From Mycobacterium sp. DL (GTDB lineage: Bacteria; Actinomycetota; Actinomycetes; Mycobacteriales; Mycobacteriaceae), in contig NZ_CP155796.1 of assembly GCF_039729195.1 (NCBI RefSeq), forward strand, positions 5,890,001 through 5,954,000: 64,000 nt of DNA. The letters are read 5' to 3'. How positions within the stretch are numbered: position 1 is the stretch's first letter; the number at the start of each line of letters is the position of its first letter. The notes under the pieces were generated by a model that was not told the origin of the DNA, searched no databases, and worked only from the letters and a program-made list of their open reading frames with translations. The translations under genes were made by a program, and so were the position numbers. Shown here piece after piece: positions 16,812-25,117 of this stretch.

Positions 16812-16992
16812 CTTTTCGGCGATGGCTCGTGTCGCACAGCGGGTATGTCTTGGACCGTCGACACGCACAGATCGCCACCATGAAGCGGTCGGACTCCACG
16901 ATGCTGCCGTCGGGCATCTCGATGCGGACCGGACCTTCCACCATCACCGGCCCGGCCGGGACGACGCGGACCAGCCGCGGTTCGCCGGTCAC
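16759..16992 (-). CDS. CDGSH-type iron-sulfur protein
   Basis: 77 residues. The [2Fe-2S] CDGSH motif appears as CACRRSKTYPLCDTSH, i.e. C-x-C-x8-C-x3-H with Thr in place of the usual Gly of CDGS. Such proteins carry a labile cluster ligated by three Cys and one His and act in electron or cluster transfer. GTG 16992 overlaps the TGA of the upstream methyltransferase (GTGA), so the two are translationally coupled. The last 53 bp overlap the di-iron gene on the other strand. The length and start are supported by the coupling. Confidence 0.8.
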   Translation of the reverse strand: MTGEPRLVRVVPAGPVMVEGPVRIEMPDGSIVESDRFMVAICACRRSKTYPLCDTSHRRKVSPGNAAAKNGPPASTA

Positions 16993-17681
16993 GGCGCGTC
17001 TGCCCGGATCACCACGATCCTCTCCTCCTGGCGTCCCGGCTGCAGCAGGCCGGTACGCGTCAACCACTGCGCGCGCGCCGACATCACCGGGCCGAACGGG
17101 ATGTACTGCTGGGCGACGATGTCGACGTGCATGCCGTGGGCGCGCAGGGCTGACAGCGTGGACTCCACGTTCGAGCATTCCGACTGGACCACCAGCAGGG
17201 TGCCACCTCCATCGACCAGCAAGGGTGCGGCGTCGCACAGCGGGTCGAGCACGCTGCGCCCGTCGCTGCCGGCGTTCCAGGCTCGGGCGGGCCCGGCCGT
17301 GGACGGGATGGCGTCGGTGTCGTCGGCCGGCCCGTGGGGCACGTAGGGAGGGTTGGACACGACCAGGTCGTAGGGCCCGAATTCCTCTGCGCGCGACCAT
17401 GACCCGCGATGCACCTGCACGCTGACGCCTGCGGCCGACGCGCTGGCGCGGGCATACCGCACGGCCTTCGGGCAGATGTCGAAAGCGGTGACCTCTGCCG
17501 CACCGGCCTCAGCCGCCGCGATCGCCACCACGCCGCTTCCGGTACAGAGATCCGCTACCCGCGCTCCCGACGCCAGCCCCGCGTCGACGATCGCGTCGAT
17601 CAGCAGGTGCGAATCCTGTTGCGGGGGATAGATCCCAACCGGCACCTCAGGTGCATCGAAGTCTGTGTAAGCAGTGGTCAC
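16989..17681 (-). CDS. HemK2/MTQ2-type protein methyltransferase
   Basis: 230 residues. A class I SAM-dependent methyltransferase with motif I 'VADLCTGSGVVAI', acidic 'AFDICPKAV', and the substrate motif 'VSNPPYVPHG', the NPPY signature of enzymes that methylate glutamine or an amino group in a planar context. Relatives modify release-factor glutamines, but this branch lacks the N-terminal helical domain of PrmC, so the target is unknown. It is coupled to the CDGSH gene by a 4-bp GTGA overlap. Confidence 0.82.
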   Translation of the reverse strand: MTTAYTDFDAPEVPVGIYPPQQDSHLLIDAIVDAGLASGARVADLCTGSGVVAIAAAEAGAAEVTAFDICPKAVRYARASASAAGVSVQVHRGSWSRAEEFGPYDLVVSNPPYVPHGPADDTDAIPSTAGPARAWNAGSDGRSVLDPLCDAAPLLVDGGGTLLVVQSECSNVESTLSALRAHGMHVDIVAQQYIPFGPVMSARAQWLTRTGLLQPGRQEERIVVIRADAP

Positions 17682-17774
17682 GTGGGTTCTCCTCGAAGAC
17701 TGCCGACACCGGTCCGGCGTCGCTTCTCCAAGATGCCCGCTCCGGCATGGCCCAAACCCGTTGGGAGCGCCCGG

Positions 17775-18398
17775 TCAGGCGACGGCAGCGCGCGGCAGGG
17801 CGCGCACGGCCCTGCGGATGGCGAGGTAGATCAGCGACGACGTCACCGCGAACACCGGCCACCCCATCACGATCCGGGCGGCCGCCAGCAGCCCCTCCTG
17901 GTCGGTGTCGTACAGGTAGTACTGCACCAGGAAGCGAGTCCAGGACACCACCGCCATCGTGATCGTGACGACGTCGAAGGCCAGGCGCACCCGCGGGACG
18001 CGTCGCCACGTGTCGTCGCGGCCGGTGACCCTGGCCCAGACCACGCCGACCAGCGGCCGGCGGATCAGCACCGACGTGGTGAACACGATCGCCATCACCA
18101 GGTACATCCAGATGCCGGGCAGGTAGAAGTCCTTGGCCTGCCCGGTGACATAGGCGAAGGCCGCGCACACGCCGACACCGGCGAAGCCGAGCACCGCCGG
18201 CCGGGTGGATTCCCGCCGCAGAACCTGCCACGCCAGCACGGCTGCGGCGGCGGACAGCGCCGCGACGATCGCCGGGATCAGACCGGCGGCCGGGGACACC
18301 ACGGCGAAAGTGGTGACCGGCAACGCGGTGTAGACCAGTCCCCGGATCCCTCCTGCGCGCGCCAGCAACCCGTCGATCGGCGTCCCGGCGTTGGTCAT
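17775..18398 (-). CDS. DUF3159 membrane protein
   Basis: 207 residues with about six hydrophobic helices. 'GGIRGLVYTALPVTTF' near the start and the 'KDFYLPGIWMYL' segment in the middle are features of the actinobacterial DUF3159 family, whose function is unknown. ATG 18398 gives the usual N-terminus; longer frames are Arg/Gln-rich and overlap the mscS leader. It follows the methyltransferase gene's upstream side with a 93-bp gap and is divergent from mscS. Confidence 0.75.
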   Translation of the reverse strand: MTNAGTPIDGLLARAGGIRGLVYTALPVTTFAVVSPAAGLIPAIVAALSAAAAVLAWQVLRRESTRPAVLGFAGVGVCAAFAYVTGQAKDFYLPGIWMYLVMAIVFTTSVLIRRPLVGVVWARVTGRDDTWRRVPRVRLAFDVVTITMAVVSWTRFLVQYYLYDTDQEGLLAAARIVMGWPVFAVTSSLIYLAIRRAVRALPRAAVA

Positions 18399-18585
18399 GG
18401 CGTCCAGATTACTGACGGCGCTCGCAACCGCCGTTTGTGAGTTCACTCTCAATGCCGCCATCTGGTGCCTGCGGCGTTTGGCCCGCACGCGGTACCGGGA
18501 AGGCTTTCCCTGTGTCGCGACCGATGTCGCTCGTTGGCGCAGAACCCCCTGATCGCCGCGATCCATCCATTTCAGGAGCACTGTT

Positions 18586-19821
18586 GTGATGCCCGACATG
18601 TTCGACCCCACCGGCCACCCCGTCGTCAGCGCGGCATGGATCGTCGGGGCTCTGGGGATCGCCTACGCGATTGGGCTGGGGTTGTCGTGGACCGTCCAGC
18701 GGCTCGGTCGGCGCAGCGCTGTCCTACACGACGTCGCACAGCTGACCCGCCGCCCGGTGCGGGCCACGCTGATGGTGATCGCAGCCTCCGCAGTGCTTCG
18801 ACGGGTCGCCGAACCCGATTCGGGGTGGCGCGCCTTCCTCGATCACGCCCTGATCCTCGTGCTCATCGGGACGATCACCTGGCTGTTGGCCAGCCTGGCG
18901 TCGGTGGCCGAACGACGGGTGATCGCCCGCTTCGCCGGCGGCGACGCCGGCCTGACCGACGCCGACCGGCACCGTCGGAAGATCCGCACGCAGGTCACGG
19001 TGCTCCGTCGGCTGGTCATCGCCATCGTCGTGGTGCTCGGCGGGGCAGCGGCACTGATGACGTTCCCGTCGTTCAGCGACATCGGAAAGACGTTGTTCGC
19101 GTCGGCGGGTGTGCTCTCGGTAGTCGCAGGGCTGGCTGCTCAGACCTCGCTCGGCGCCGCCTTCGCCGGGATCCAGATCGCCTTCTCCGACGCCATCCGG
19201 GTGGGCGACGTCGTCGTGCTGGAGGACGAGTGGGGCCGCATCGAGGAGATCACGCTGACCTATGTGGTCGTGCACCTGTGGGACGAACGCCGCCTGGTGC
19301 TCCCGTGCACCTATTTCACGACCACCCCGTTCCAGAACTGGACACGCAACGCCACCGAACTGCTCGGCACCGCGGAACTCGACGTGGACTTCACCGTGCC
19401 CTTCGACGAGATGAGGGCCGAACTGGACCGGCTGCTGCAGGCCAACCCGCTGTGGGACGGCCGGGTCGGCGTCCTGCAGGTGACTGATGCGGTCGACGGC
19501 TACGTCCGGGTTCGGATGCTGGTCAGCGCGCCCAATGCCGGGGCTCTGTTCGATCTCCGGTGTGATGTGCGCGAAGGCATGGTGGCATGGCTGCAGCGTG
19601 CGAATCCGGGCGCGCTGCCGCGCCGCCGGCTCGAGCACCAGAGTGGACGTGACGCGAGCATCGCCGGCGGAGCCCCGCTACGAACTGACCGGCAGGCCGA
19701 TTCGGGTCTGTTCACGGGCAACCCGGACGCCGAGCGCCGCGGCCGCGCCTTCGATCAAACCGAGGACATCGCGCCGGACCCGGATCGCGAGTTCGCCCGC
19801 GTGCGCTACGACGGCGGCTGA
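18586..19821 (+). CDS. Small-conductance mechanosensitive channel (MscS family)
   Basis: 411 residues. Four to five hydrophobic helices span about 15-190, with the pore-lining 'GVLSVVAGLAAQTSLGAAFAG' and the conserved 'QIAFSDAIRVGDVVVLEDEWGRIEEITLTYV' beta domain (short form: DAIRVGDVVVLED). The protein opens under membrane tension and releases solutes during osmotic downshock. The C-terminal tail (about 345 on) is charged and unstructured. GTG 18586 follows AGGAG; an ATG is the next codon. Confidence 0.88.
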   Translation: MMPDMFDPTGHPVVSAAWIVGALGIAYAIGLGLSWTVQRLGRRSAVLHDVAQLTRRPVRATLMVIAASAVLRRVAEPDSGWRAFLDHALILVLIGTITWLLASLASVAERRVIARFAGGDAGLTDADRHRRKIRTQVTVLRRLVIAIVVVLGGAAALMTFPSFSDIGKTLFASAGVLSVVAGLAAQTSLGAAFAGIQIAFSDAIRVGDVVVLEDEWGRIEEITLTYVVVHLWDERRLVLPCTYFTTTPFQNWTRNATELLGTAELDVDFTVPFDEMRAELDRLLQANPLWDGRVGVLQVTDAVDGYVRVRMLVSAPNAGALFDLRCDVREGMVAWLQRANPGALPRRRLEHQSGRDASIAGGAPLRTDRQADSGLFTGNPDAERRGRAFDQTEDIAPDPDREFARVRYDGG

Positions 19822-20084
19822 GCGGCCACCGACCGGTGACGGCGAACAGCCGCTCGCGACCGTCGGGAACCGAAGTGGCGGCTTTTTAGTGCCACCCATT
19901 CCATGCTGAACCCAGGTCCGGGGAGCCGATGCCGGGGTGGCCGCCAGATCGCACAAGAGGCCCAATAATGCCCAGTTCAGGGCGATTTTTGACGAAGCCT
20001 GAGCGTCCGCGGGCGATAGGTCGGCGCTACCGCAACCCCCCGGTTCGCCCCGGGCAACTGCGCCCTGACTGACCTCTGGCAAGG
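19822..20084. other. Gene-free stretch after mscS
   Basis: No convincing gene. It has a weak GTGGC/GCCAC stem around 'GGCTTTTTAGT' (about 19874-19895), which may act as a poor terminator of mscS. The promoter of the next gene starts at 20085. Confidence 0.5.
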
Positions 20085-20119
20085 TTGCGCCGCGGAAAGT
20101 GCCGTGCCTATCCTTACCC
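20085..20119 (+). promoter_or_regulatory. Promoter copy 1, shared sequence with 21749-21783
   Basis: -35-like TTGCGC (20085-20090), an 18-bp spacer containing GGAAAGTGCCGTGC, and -10-like TATCCT (20109-20114). The same arrangement, with an almost identical spacer, recurs upstream of the dehydrogenase at 21838. Conservation within the spacer suggests a regulator site. It is 129 bp upstream of the carboxymuconolactone decarboxylase gene. Confidence 0.65.
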
Positions 20120-20242
20120 AGCGCCGACGGCCACCGACATCGGATGGCACGGCGGCACAGAAATGCACGCAAAGCTCAGGTGCCCGACTACCTGCAGTGG
20201 CCGATCAGGTCGAGCCAGACCGCCCCCGAAAGGATCCATTCA

Positions 20243-20656
20243 ATGACCACACCGCAGGAATACATCGACGACATGGCCGAGAAGCGCGGCTACGTGCTCG
20301 ACTACCACAAGGTCATGGCCAAGCACGATTTCCCGGTGCTGCAGGCTGCGAACGGCGTCGTGAGTGCCGCCTACCTGGACCAGCGGACCCTCGACCGCAA
20401 GACCAAAGAGCTGATCTTCATCGTCAGCCTGACAGTCATGCGAGCGTCGAAGGGCCACATCCAGAGCCACATCCGAGTCGCCCTCGATCTTGGCGTGAGC
20501 TCACAGGAGATCCTCGAGGCCATCGAGATCTCGCTTCCCGAAGCCGGCATCGTCGCCTTCCAAGCCGGCGTCGAGGCGTGGCGCGAGGTGGTCGGTGCCG
20601 ACGGTATCGAGCCTCGTGTGCTGGTTCACGAAGGCGGTGCGGGTCAGTCGGACTGA
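20243..20656 (+). CDS. Carboxymuconolactone decarboxylase family protein (AhpD-like)
   Basis: 137 residues. The fold is that of CMD/AhpD proteins, but I see no CxxC pair, only a 'KGHIQSHIRVALDLGVSSQEILEAIEI' helix typical of the family (short form: HIRVALDLGVSSQEI). It is thus closer to the decarboxylase-like or lactone-handling branch than to the peroxidase-reducing one. It is preceded by a promoter shared with the 21838 gene and adjoins a GntR regulator, so it probably belongs to one small catabolic pathway. ATG 20243 has AAAGGA upstream. Confidence 0.8.
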   Translation: MTTPQEYIDDMAEKRGYVLDYHKVMAKHDFPVLQAANGVVSAAYLDQRTLDRKTKELIFIVSLTVMRASKGHIQSHIRVALDLGVSSQEILEAIEISLPEAGIVAFQAGVEAWREVVGADGIEPRVLVHEGGAGQSD

Positions 20657-20674
20657 TGTCGGCCGCTCACCGCG

Positions 20675-21439
20675 TCACCCGATGCGGTGGGACCCGGCGC
20701 GGTGGATCGACAGACGGTGCTCATATCTCTCGGAGGCGTGCACCGTCACGGAGATCTCGAGCGGTGTACCAGCAGAATTGCGAAACACCCGCTCCACCCG
20801 CAGCGCGGGCCGGCCCGCGGTCGTGTGCAGCGATTCGGCCAGCGCATCGGGTACGGCGATCGCGGTGACCGTTTCGTCGGCGCTGGCCACCGGACCCGCC
20901 ATCGCGCCGACGGACGCCACGATCGTGCCCACGACCCGGCCTTCGGGGATCTTGTCCTCGGACACGAGCCTGTTGCCGATTTCCGGGGGAAGGAAGATCT
21001 CGGTCAGAGCGAACGGTTCGCCCTCAACCCACCGACGGACGGTCAATCGGGCCACGACCGGACCCGAGAGTTCCAGTCGCTCAGCGACTTCGGTATTGCG
21101 CTGTAACGCGACCGGCGAGATGACCTCCATCTCCGTGCCCTCCCATTGTTCGAGAGCTTCGACCGAACCGGTGGAGCGAACCGCGCGCCCTTTCGTGGGC
21201 CGCGTTGCGGGATAGGTTCCCTTGCCTCGAACCCGGTACACCAGTCCGTCCGCGACCAACTCCTGAAATGCGCGCCGCACTGTCTGACGTCCGAGGTCAT
21301 AGGTGAGCATCAACTGGGTGTCGGTGGGCAACGGTGTGTTCGGTCCGTATTTGCCGGCTTGGATCTCCTCGGCCAGCAGCAGGGCCAGTCGGCGATAGTT
21401 CGGCAGATCGGCACCGTCCGGCAATTCGGACACGGTCAT
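20675..21439 (-). CDS. GntR-family regulator, HutC/UTRA type
   Basis: 254 residues. An N-terminal winged helix-turn-helix (about 10-80) with 'LPTDTQLMLTYDLGRQTVRRAFQELVADGLV' is followed by a UTRA ligand-binding domain (about 105-245) with 'FALTEIFLPPEIG' and 'LRVERVFRNSAGTPLEISVTVH' (short forms). Such regulators are usually repressors released by a pathway metabolite. It sits between two genes carrying the same promoter sequence, so those are the most likely targets. It converges on the carboxymuconolactone decarboxylase-like gene. Confidence 0.88.
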   Translation of the reverse strand: MTVSELPDGADLPNYRRLALLLAEEIQAGKYGPNTPLPTDTQLMLTYDLGRQTVRRAFQELVADGLVYRVRGKGTYPATRPTKGRAVRSTGSVEALEQWEGTEMEVISPVALQRNTEVAERLELSGPVVARLTVRRWVEGEPFALTEIFLPPEIGNRLVSEDKIPEGRVVGTIVASVGAMAGPVASADETVTAIAVPDALAESLHTTAGRPALRVERVFRNSAGTPLEISVTVHASERYEHRLSIHRAGSHRIG

Positions 21440-21748
21440 GGATGAACTTTAACCGAGTACGCCGTCACTATCGGCGGACCAACGGCCGCCGCGTCCGAGT
21501 CGGCCCACCCCGTCTCCAAGACGATCGTCAGTGTTCTCCCCTGATCGCGGCGGGACAGCGGAAGTATCGGCTTTTTTGTCGTCGGCCTGCTTGGTATCTG
21601 GGTGTCGTGGATCCGCTTCGCGAAACGCTGTTGATATCCGGGCCGACAACGCTTTTACGCAGTTGGGCAGGTGCGGCTCGCGGATCTACAGTCCCCGCTG
21701 GCTGCGATCTACATACCTGTAAACACCTCGACGGCGGTCTACATGCGC
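21440..21748. other. Gene-free stretch upstream of the dehydrogenase
   Basis: No gene found. TCTACA occurs three times in the same orientation (21685, 21708 and 21738), each followed by a different base context. These could be part of a regulatory region but the spacing is not regular. Confidence 0.4.
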
Positions 21749-21783
21749 TTGCTCGCCGGAAAGTGCCGTGCTTATCTTGACCA
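21749..21783 (+). promoter_or_regulatory. Promoter copy 2, shared sequence with 20085-20119
   Basis: -35-like TTGCTC (21749-21754), 18-bp spacer with GGAAAGTGCCGTGC, and -10-like TATCTT (21773-21778). About 60 bp upstream of the ATG at 21838. The near-identical spacer in two promoters around a GntR gene points to co-regulation. Confidence 0.65.
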
Positions 21784-21837
21784 GTCCGTCCTGCTTGGTT
21801 GATGGACCCTGTTTCCCACTGCTCATTGGAGAATTTC

Positions 21838-22743
21838 ATGACCGACACCTCCCCGGCGACCCTGTTCATCGGCTTGGGGATGATGGGCGAGCCGATGGTG
21901 CGCCGCTACGCACCCACTCGACGCACGCTCGTCTCCGACAAATCCGCCGAAACCGCCGGGCGGGTGGCTGCGGACAACCACATCGAGGTGCTCGCCGACC
22001 TCGGCGAATTGCCGGATTGCGTGGATGTTGTCATCTTGATGCTGCCCAACACCGACGTCGTGGAGAAAGTGCTGTTGGGTGAGGGCCTCCTCTCCCGGAT
22101 GCCCTCTGGCGGGCTCATCATCGACATGGGTTCCTCGGAGCCCGCGAGCACCCGTGCGCTTGCGGCCCGCGCCGACGAACTCGGCATCGACTTCGTCGAC
22201 GCCCCGGTCTCCGGCGGTGTCGCCAAGGCGGAGGACGGCACGCTGGCCATCATGATGGGAGGCTCGGTTCCCGCGATGAACCGAGCCAAGGCGCATGTCG
22301 CGCCGCTGGGTTCCCGCGTCCTCGAGGTCGGCGCTGCCGGCAGCGGACATGCCGCGAAGGCACTGAACAACTGGTTGTCGGCTGCCAACATTGCCGCCGC
22401 CGCCGAGATATTGAGCATTGCAGTGGATTTCGGCGTTCCGCCGACCGTGATGATCGAGGTGCTGAACGCATCCACCGGACGTAGCCAAGCCACCGAAGTC
22501 AAGTACCCGAAGCACATCCTGCCCGGCTCCTACGACTCCAGGTTCGCACTGGATCTCATGCTGAAGGACCTTCGGATAGGCAGTGGACTCGCCGAGCAGT
22601 GCGACGCCTACGCACCGATTCTCTCCACCGTGCTCCAATCCGTGGAACAGGCGCAGTCGTTTTACGGCGTACCAGGCCTCGACCACACCGAACTCGCCCG
22701 CTACTACGCCGACAAGAATCACGTCAGCTTCCAGACTGGCTGA
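21838..22743 (+). CDS. NAD(P)-dependent 3-hydroxyisobutyrate dehydrogenase-like oxidoreductase
   Basis: 301 residues. The beta-hydroxyacid dehydrogenase family is shown by the Rossmann 'FIGLGMMGEPM' at the N-terminus, the substrate motif 'DAPVSGGVAKAEDGTL' (about 121-136) and the catalytic Lys in 'AKALNNWLSA' near 180. Members oxidise 3-hydroxyisobutyrate, tartronate semialdehyde or related acids. ATG 21838 has GGAGA at good spacing. It shares a promoter sequence with the gene at 20243, and lies upstream of an orphan solute-binding lipoprotein, so uptake and oxidation of a hydroxy- or dicarboxylic acid is a reasonable guess. Confidence 0.82.
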   Translation: MTDTSPATLFIGLGMMGEPMVRRYAPTRRTLVSDKSAETAGRVAADNHIEVLADLGELPDCVDVVILMLPNTDVVEKVLLGEGLLSRMPSGGLIIDMGSSEPASTRALAARADELGIDFVDAPVSGGVAKAEDGTLAIMMGGSVPAMNRAKAHVAPLGSRVLEVGAAGSGHAAKALNNWLSAANIAAAAEILSIAVDFGVPPTVMIEVLNASTGRSQATEVKYPKHILPGSYDSRFALDLMLKDLRIGSGLAEQCDAYAPILSTVLQSVEQAQSFYGVPGLDHTELARYYADKNHVSFQTG

Positions 22744-22759
22744 CGACGATTTAGTAGGC

Positions 22760-22803
22760 AATTATGGTTGACACTGGCATAAGTACCGGCATAAAGTTCA
22801 AAC
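22760..22803 (+). promoter_or_regulatory. Possible promoter of the TctC gene
   Basis: TTGACA (about 22768-22773), 17 bases, then CATAAAG-like sequence, with 'GGCATAA' present twice. The gene start is about 210 bp downstream, leaving a long leader with no recognised element. Tentative. Confidence 0.35.
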
Positions 22804-23011
22804 CCGTTAGCTGCAGTGCTTTGCCACCCACGCTTCGGTGAGCTCGCGGAGCGTGACCACCCCGGGGTTCCGTGTGCTCGTGCGCCTTTCCACCAGCGTG
22901 AGCTGCGATTTCAGGTCGCCACGGCGGTGGGGCACTTCAGCTGGCGGGCCGGTTCTAAAGATGCGGCTATATCGGAACAATCAGCAGATCAACGACGATC
23001 GGACAGCCACG

Positions 23012-24016
23012 ATGACGAGTCTTCCCATTCGAACGATGCTGGCGACGGGCGCCGCGCTCACTCTCGCCCTCTCGGGTTGCGCCTCAGGATCCTCTGGCTC
23101 CGACTTCTCCGGCGCACCGGTGCGCTGGATCATCCCGAGTTCTCCCGGTGGCGGCTTCGACACCACGACCCGCCAACTCGAACCGTTCTTCGCCGAAGCG
23201 CTGGGTACCACAGCCGAGGTGGAGAACCGCGAAGGCGGTGGCCAGGCCATCGGAGCGCAGGTGATGCTGACCGACGGTGCCGACTGCACGAGCGTCGTCA
23301 CCCACGGCGTGCCGCACCTGATGTTCTCCTACATGACACAGGACGTGGATTTCGACCTGGACAGCTTCGCCCCGATCGGCGGCATCAGCATCGAACCCGG
23401 GATCATCCGCGTGATGAACGATGCACCGTGGCAGAACATCCAGGAGTTCGTCGACGACGCCGGAGCCCGGCCGGGCCAGGTCAAGATGAGCGTCTCCCTG
23501 CTCCAGAGCAACAACTACATCGCGCTGCTGCAGATGGAACGCGAATTGGGAATCGATCTGAACATCATCGGCTACGACGGAGGCGGTCCCTCGCGTACCG
23601 CCTTGGTCAGCGGCGAGGTCGACGGCACCCACGCCGGGGTGTTCAACAGCCTGGCCATCGCCGACGACTCCCGGGTGCTCGCGGTGACCCAGCCGGAGAA
23701 CAAGTGGCCCGAGGTCACCAACGATGCACCGCCCATCAACGAGGCACTCCCCGTGGAGTTGCCCGCCAACGCGTCCAACTACGGTTTGTTCGCGTCGGCA
23801 GAGTGCCGCGACAACAACCCTGAGCGCTATCAGGCGCTCGTCGACGCGCTGAAGACGTCGTTGGAGAACGAGGAGTATCTGGCCACACTCGCGGAACTCG
23901 GCGAGGAATCGAAGATCTCCTACCTGACGCCCGATGAGCTCTCCGACCTCGCCCAGGAGTCCCAGACCGAAATCGAGCAGCTCCTCGAGGCGAACCCGAA
24001 CGCGTTCTCCGGCTGA
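23012..24016 (+). CDS. TctC-type solute-binding lipoprotein (tripartite tricarboxylate transporter)
   Basis: 334 residues. Lipoprotein signal with lipobox 'LALSGC'. The body has the TctC fold: 'VRWIIPSSPGGGFDTTTRQ' near residue 35 and the 'GYDGGGPSRTALVSGEVDG' segment (short form: GGGPSRTALVSGEVDG) near 185. TctC proteins bind a carboxylate and deliver it to the TctA/TctB membrane pair. No TctA or TctB gene is present anywhere in the window, so it is an orphan component. I chose ATG 23012 because it begins the signal peptide; upstream reading is not signal-like. Confidence 0.85.
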   Translation: MTSLPIRTMLATGAALTLALSGCASGSSGSDFSGAPVRWIIPSSPGGGFDTTTRQLEPFFAEALGTTAEVENREGGGQAIGAQVMLTDGADCTSVVTHGVPHLMFSYMTQDVDFDLDSFAPIGGISIEPGIIRVMNDAPWQNIQEFVDDAGARPGQVKMSVSLLQSNNYIALLQMERELGIDLNIIGYDGGGPSRTALVSGEVDGTHAGVFNSLAIADDSRVLAVTQPENKWPEVTNDAPPINEALPVELPANASNYGLFASAECRDNNPERYQALVDALKTSLENEEYLATLAELGEESKISYLTPDELSDLAQESQTEIEQLLEANPNAFSG

Positions 24017-24120
24017 GCGATCGGTCCGGGGAAAACTGAGCTACCTGAATCCTGTTGTCCAGAAGCTACATTCAGTGCTATCGCGGAGAAGTCGAGGTTC
24101 GTTGACGATTGTCGAACGGC

Positions 24121-24540
24121 TCAGAGGAACGGGTTGCTGTTCGCCTGCCACTCGGCCGATTGCGGGCGCGGGCCGAACCGCCGCACGTAGTCCTCGTCGA
24201 TGTGCGCCTTCTTCTTGCGGTTGATCACGTCGACCAGGTTCGGGTCGAGACCGTGTTGCGCAAGCCGGTGGCGACGCCACACCTTGTTGAGCGCCAGCGC
24301 CATCAACAGGCTCCAGGTGTAGATCGGCACCGTCATCTCCAGATGCACATACAGCGACGCCGGCAGCAGCCACAGCGGAGCGAGCAGGAAGAACGGCGGG
24401 ATCGCCATCCGGATCATGTGCCGCCGAACCGCCCCCTGCGCGGCGAGATCCTCGGCCACCCAGGTCCGCATCGAGGCCGGCAGGCGACGACCGTATGAGT
24501 AGCCGATGTACTGCAGAAATGACGGTCTGTCCGTGGCCAT
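24121..24540 (-). CDS. DUF5313 membrane protein
   Basis: 139 residues. Two hydrophobic helices lie at about 43-62 and 66-85, preceded by 'PSFLQYIGYSYGRRLPASMRTWVAEDL' (short form: YIGYSYGRRLPASM), the start shared by the mycobacterial DUF5313 family. The C-terminus is basic, then Pro/Asn-rich. Function is not known. It is 33 bp downstream of the MarR gene on the same strand and is likely its co-transcribed partner. Confidence 0.75.
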   Translation of the reverse strand: MATDRPSFLQYIGYSYGRRLPASMRTWVAEDLAAQGAVRRHMIRMAIPPFFLLAPLWLLPASLYVHLEMTVPIYTWSLLMALALNKVWRRHRLAQHGLDPNLVDVINRKKKAHIDEDYVRRFGPRPQSAEWQANSNPFL

Positions 24541-24573
24541 GATCGCTCCCTGTCGTTCTTCGTCTTCAAGTAT

Positions 24574-25059
24574 CTACAGAGCGCCGGCTGCGAGCGCGGC
24601 GGAGTTGACTCTGGTCAGCACCCGATGCAGCTCCTCGAGCTCGCCGAGCTCGACACCGAGGCGTGCCACTACGGCACCGGGTACCGCCAGCGCGCGGTCC
24701 CGTAGCGCCGTACCCTCCCCGGTCAGCTCGACATCGGTCGACCGCTCGTCGGCGGCGCTACGGGTCCTGCTGATCAGCCCCAACGCCTCGAGGCGCTTCA
24801 GCATGGGTGAGAGCGTGGCCGAGTCCAGCTGCAGCGCCGTCGCAATCCGCTTGACCGACAGCGGTGACCGGCGACCCGGGGAAGTGCGCTGGTTGTCCCA
24901 CAGCGCGAGCATCACCAGGTACTGCGGGTGCGTCAGGCCCAGCGGCTCGAGCAGCGGCCGGTAGACCGCCAGAACCGCACGATTGGTGACCGCCAAGGCG
25001 AAACACACTTGCCGCTCGAGGGCGAGCGGATCGATATCGGAAGTCACCTGCGCAGACAC
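24574..25059 (-). CDS. MarR-family regulator with OhrR-type N-terminal cysteine
   Basis: 161 residues. Winged-helix MarR protein. 'LERQVCFALAVTNRAVLAVYRPLLEPLGLTHPQYLVML' (short: QVCFALAV, LGLTHPQYLVML) follows the OhrR pattern in which a single N-terminal Cys is oxidised by organic peroxide, releasing DNA. An inverted repeat lies directly upstream of its own start, implying autoregulation together with the DUF5313 gene. No ohr peroxidase gene is adjacent, so the inducer is not certain. Confidence 0.85.
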   Translation of the reverse strand: MSAQVTSDIDPLALERQVCFALAVTNRAVLAVYRPLLEPLGLTHPQYLVMLALWDNQRTSPGRRSPLSVKRIATALQLDSATLSPMLKRLEALGLISRTRSAADERSTDVELTGEGTALRDRALAVPGAVVARLGVELGELEELHRVLTRVNSAALAAGAL

Positions 25060-25060
25060 A

Positions 25061-25099
25061 AGTTGGATAGTACCCGATTAGTTAGGGCACTATCCAACT
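25061..25099. promoter_or_regulatory. Probable MarR operator: 11-bp perfect inverted repeat
   Basis: AGTTGGATAGT (25061-25071) and ACTATCCAACT (25089-25099) are exact inverted copies 17 bases apart, beginning 2 bp upstream of the MarR start codon. The position suits autorepression. The spacing fits two half-sites on one DNA face or a single long hairpin. Confidence 0.75.
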
Positions 25100-25117
25100 G
25101 TGATGTGTCTCTACCGC

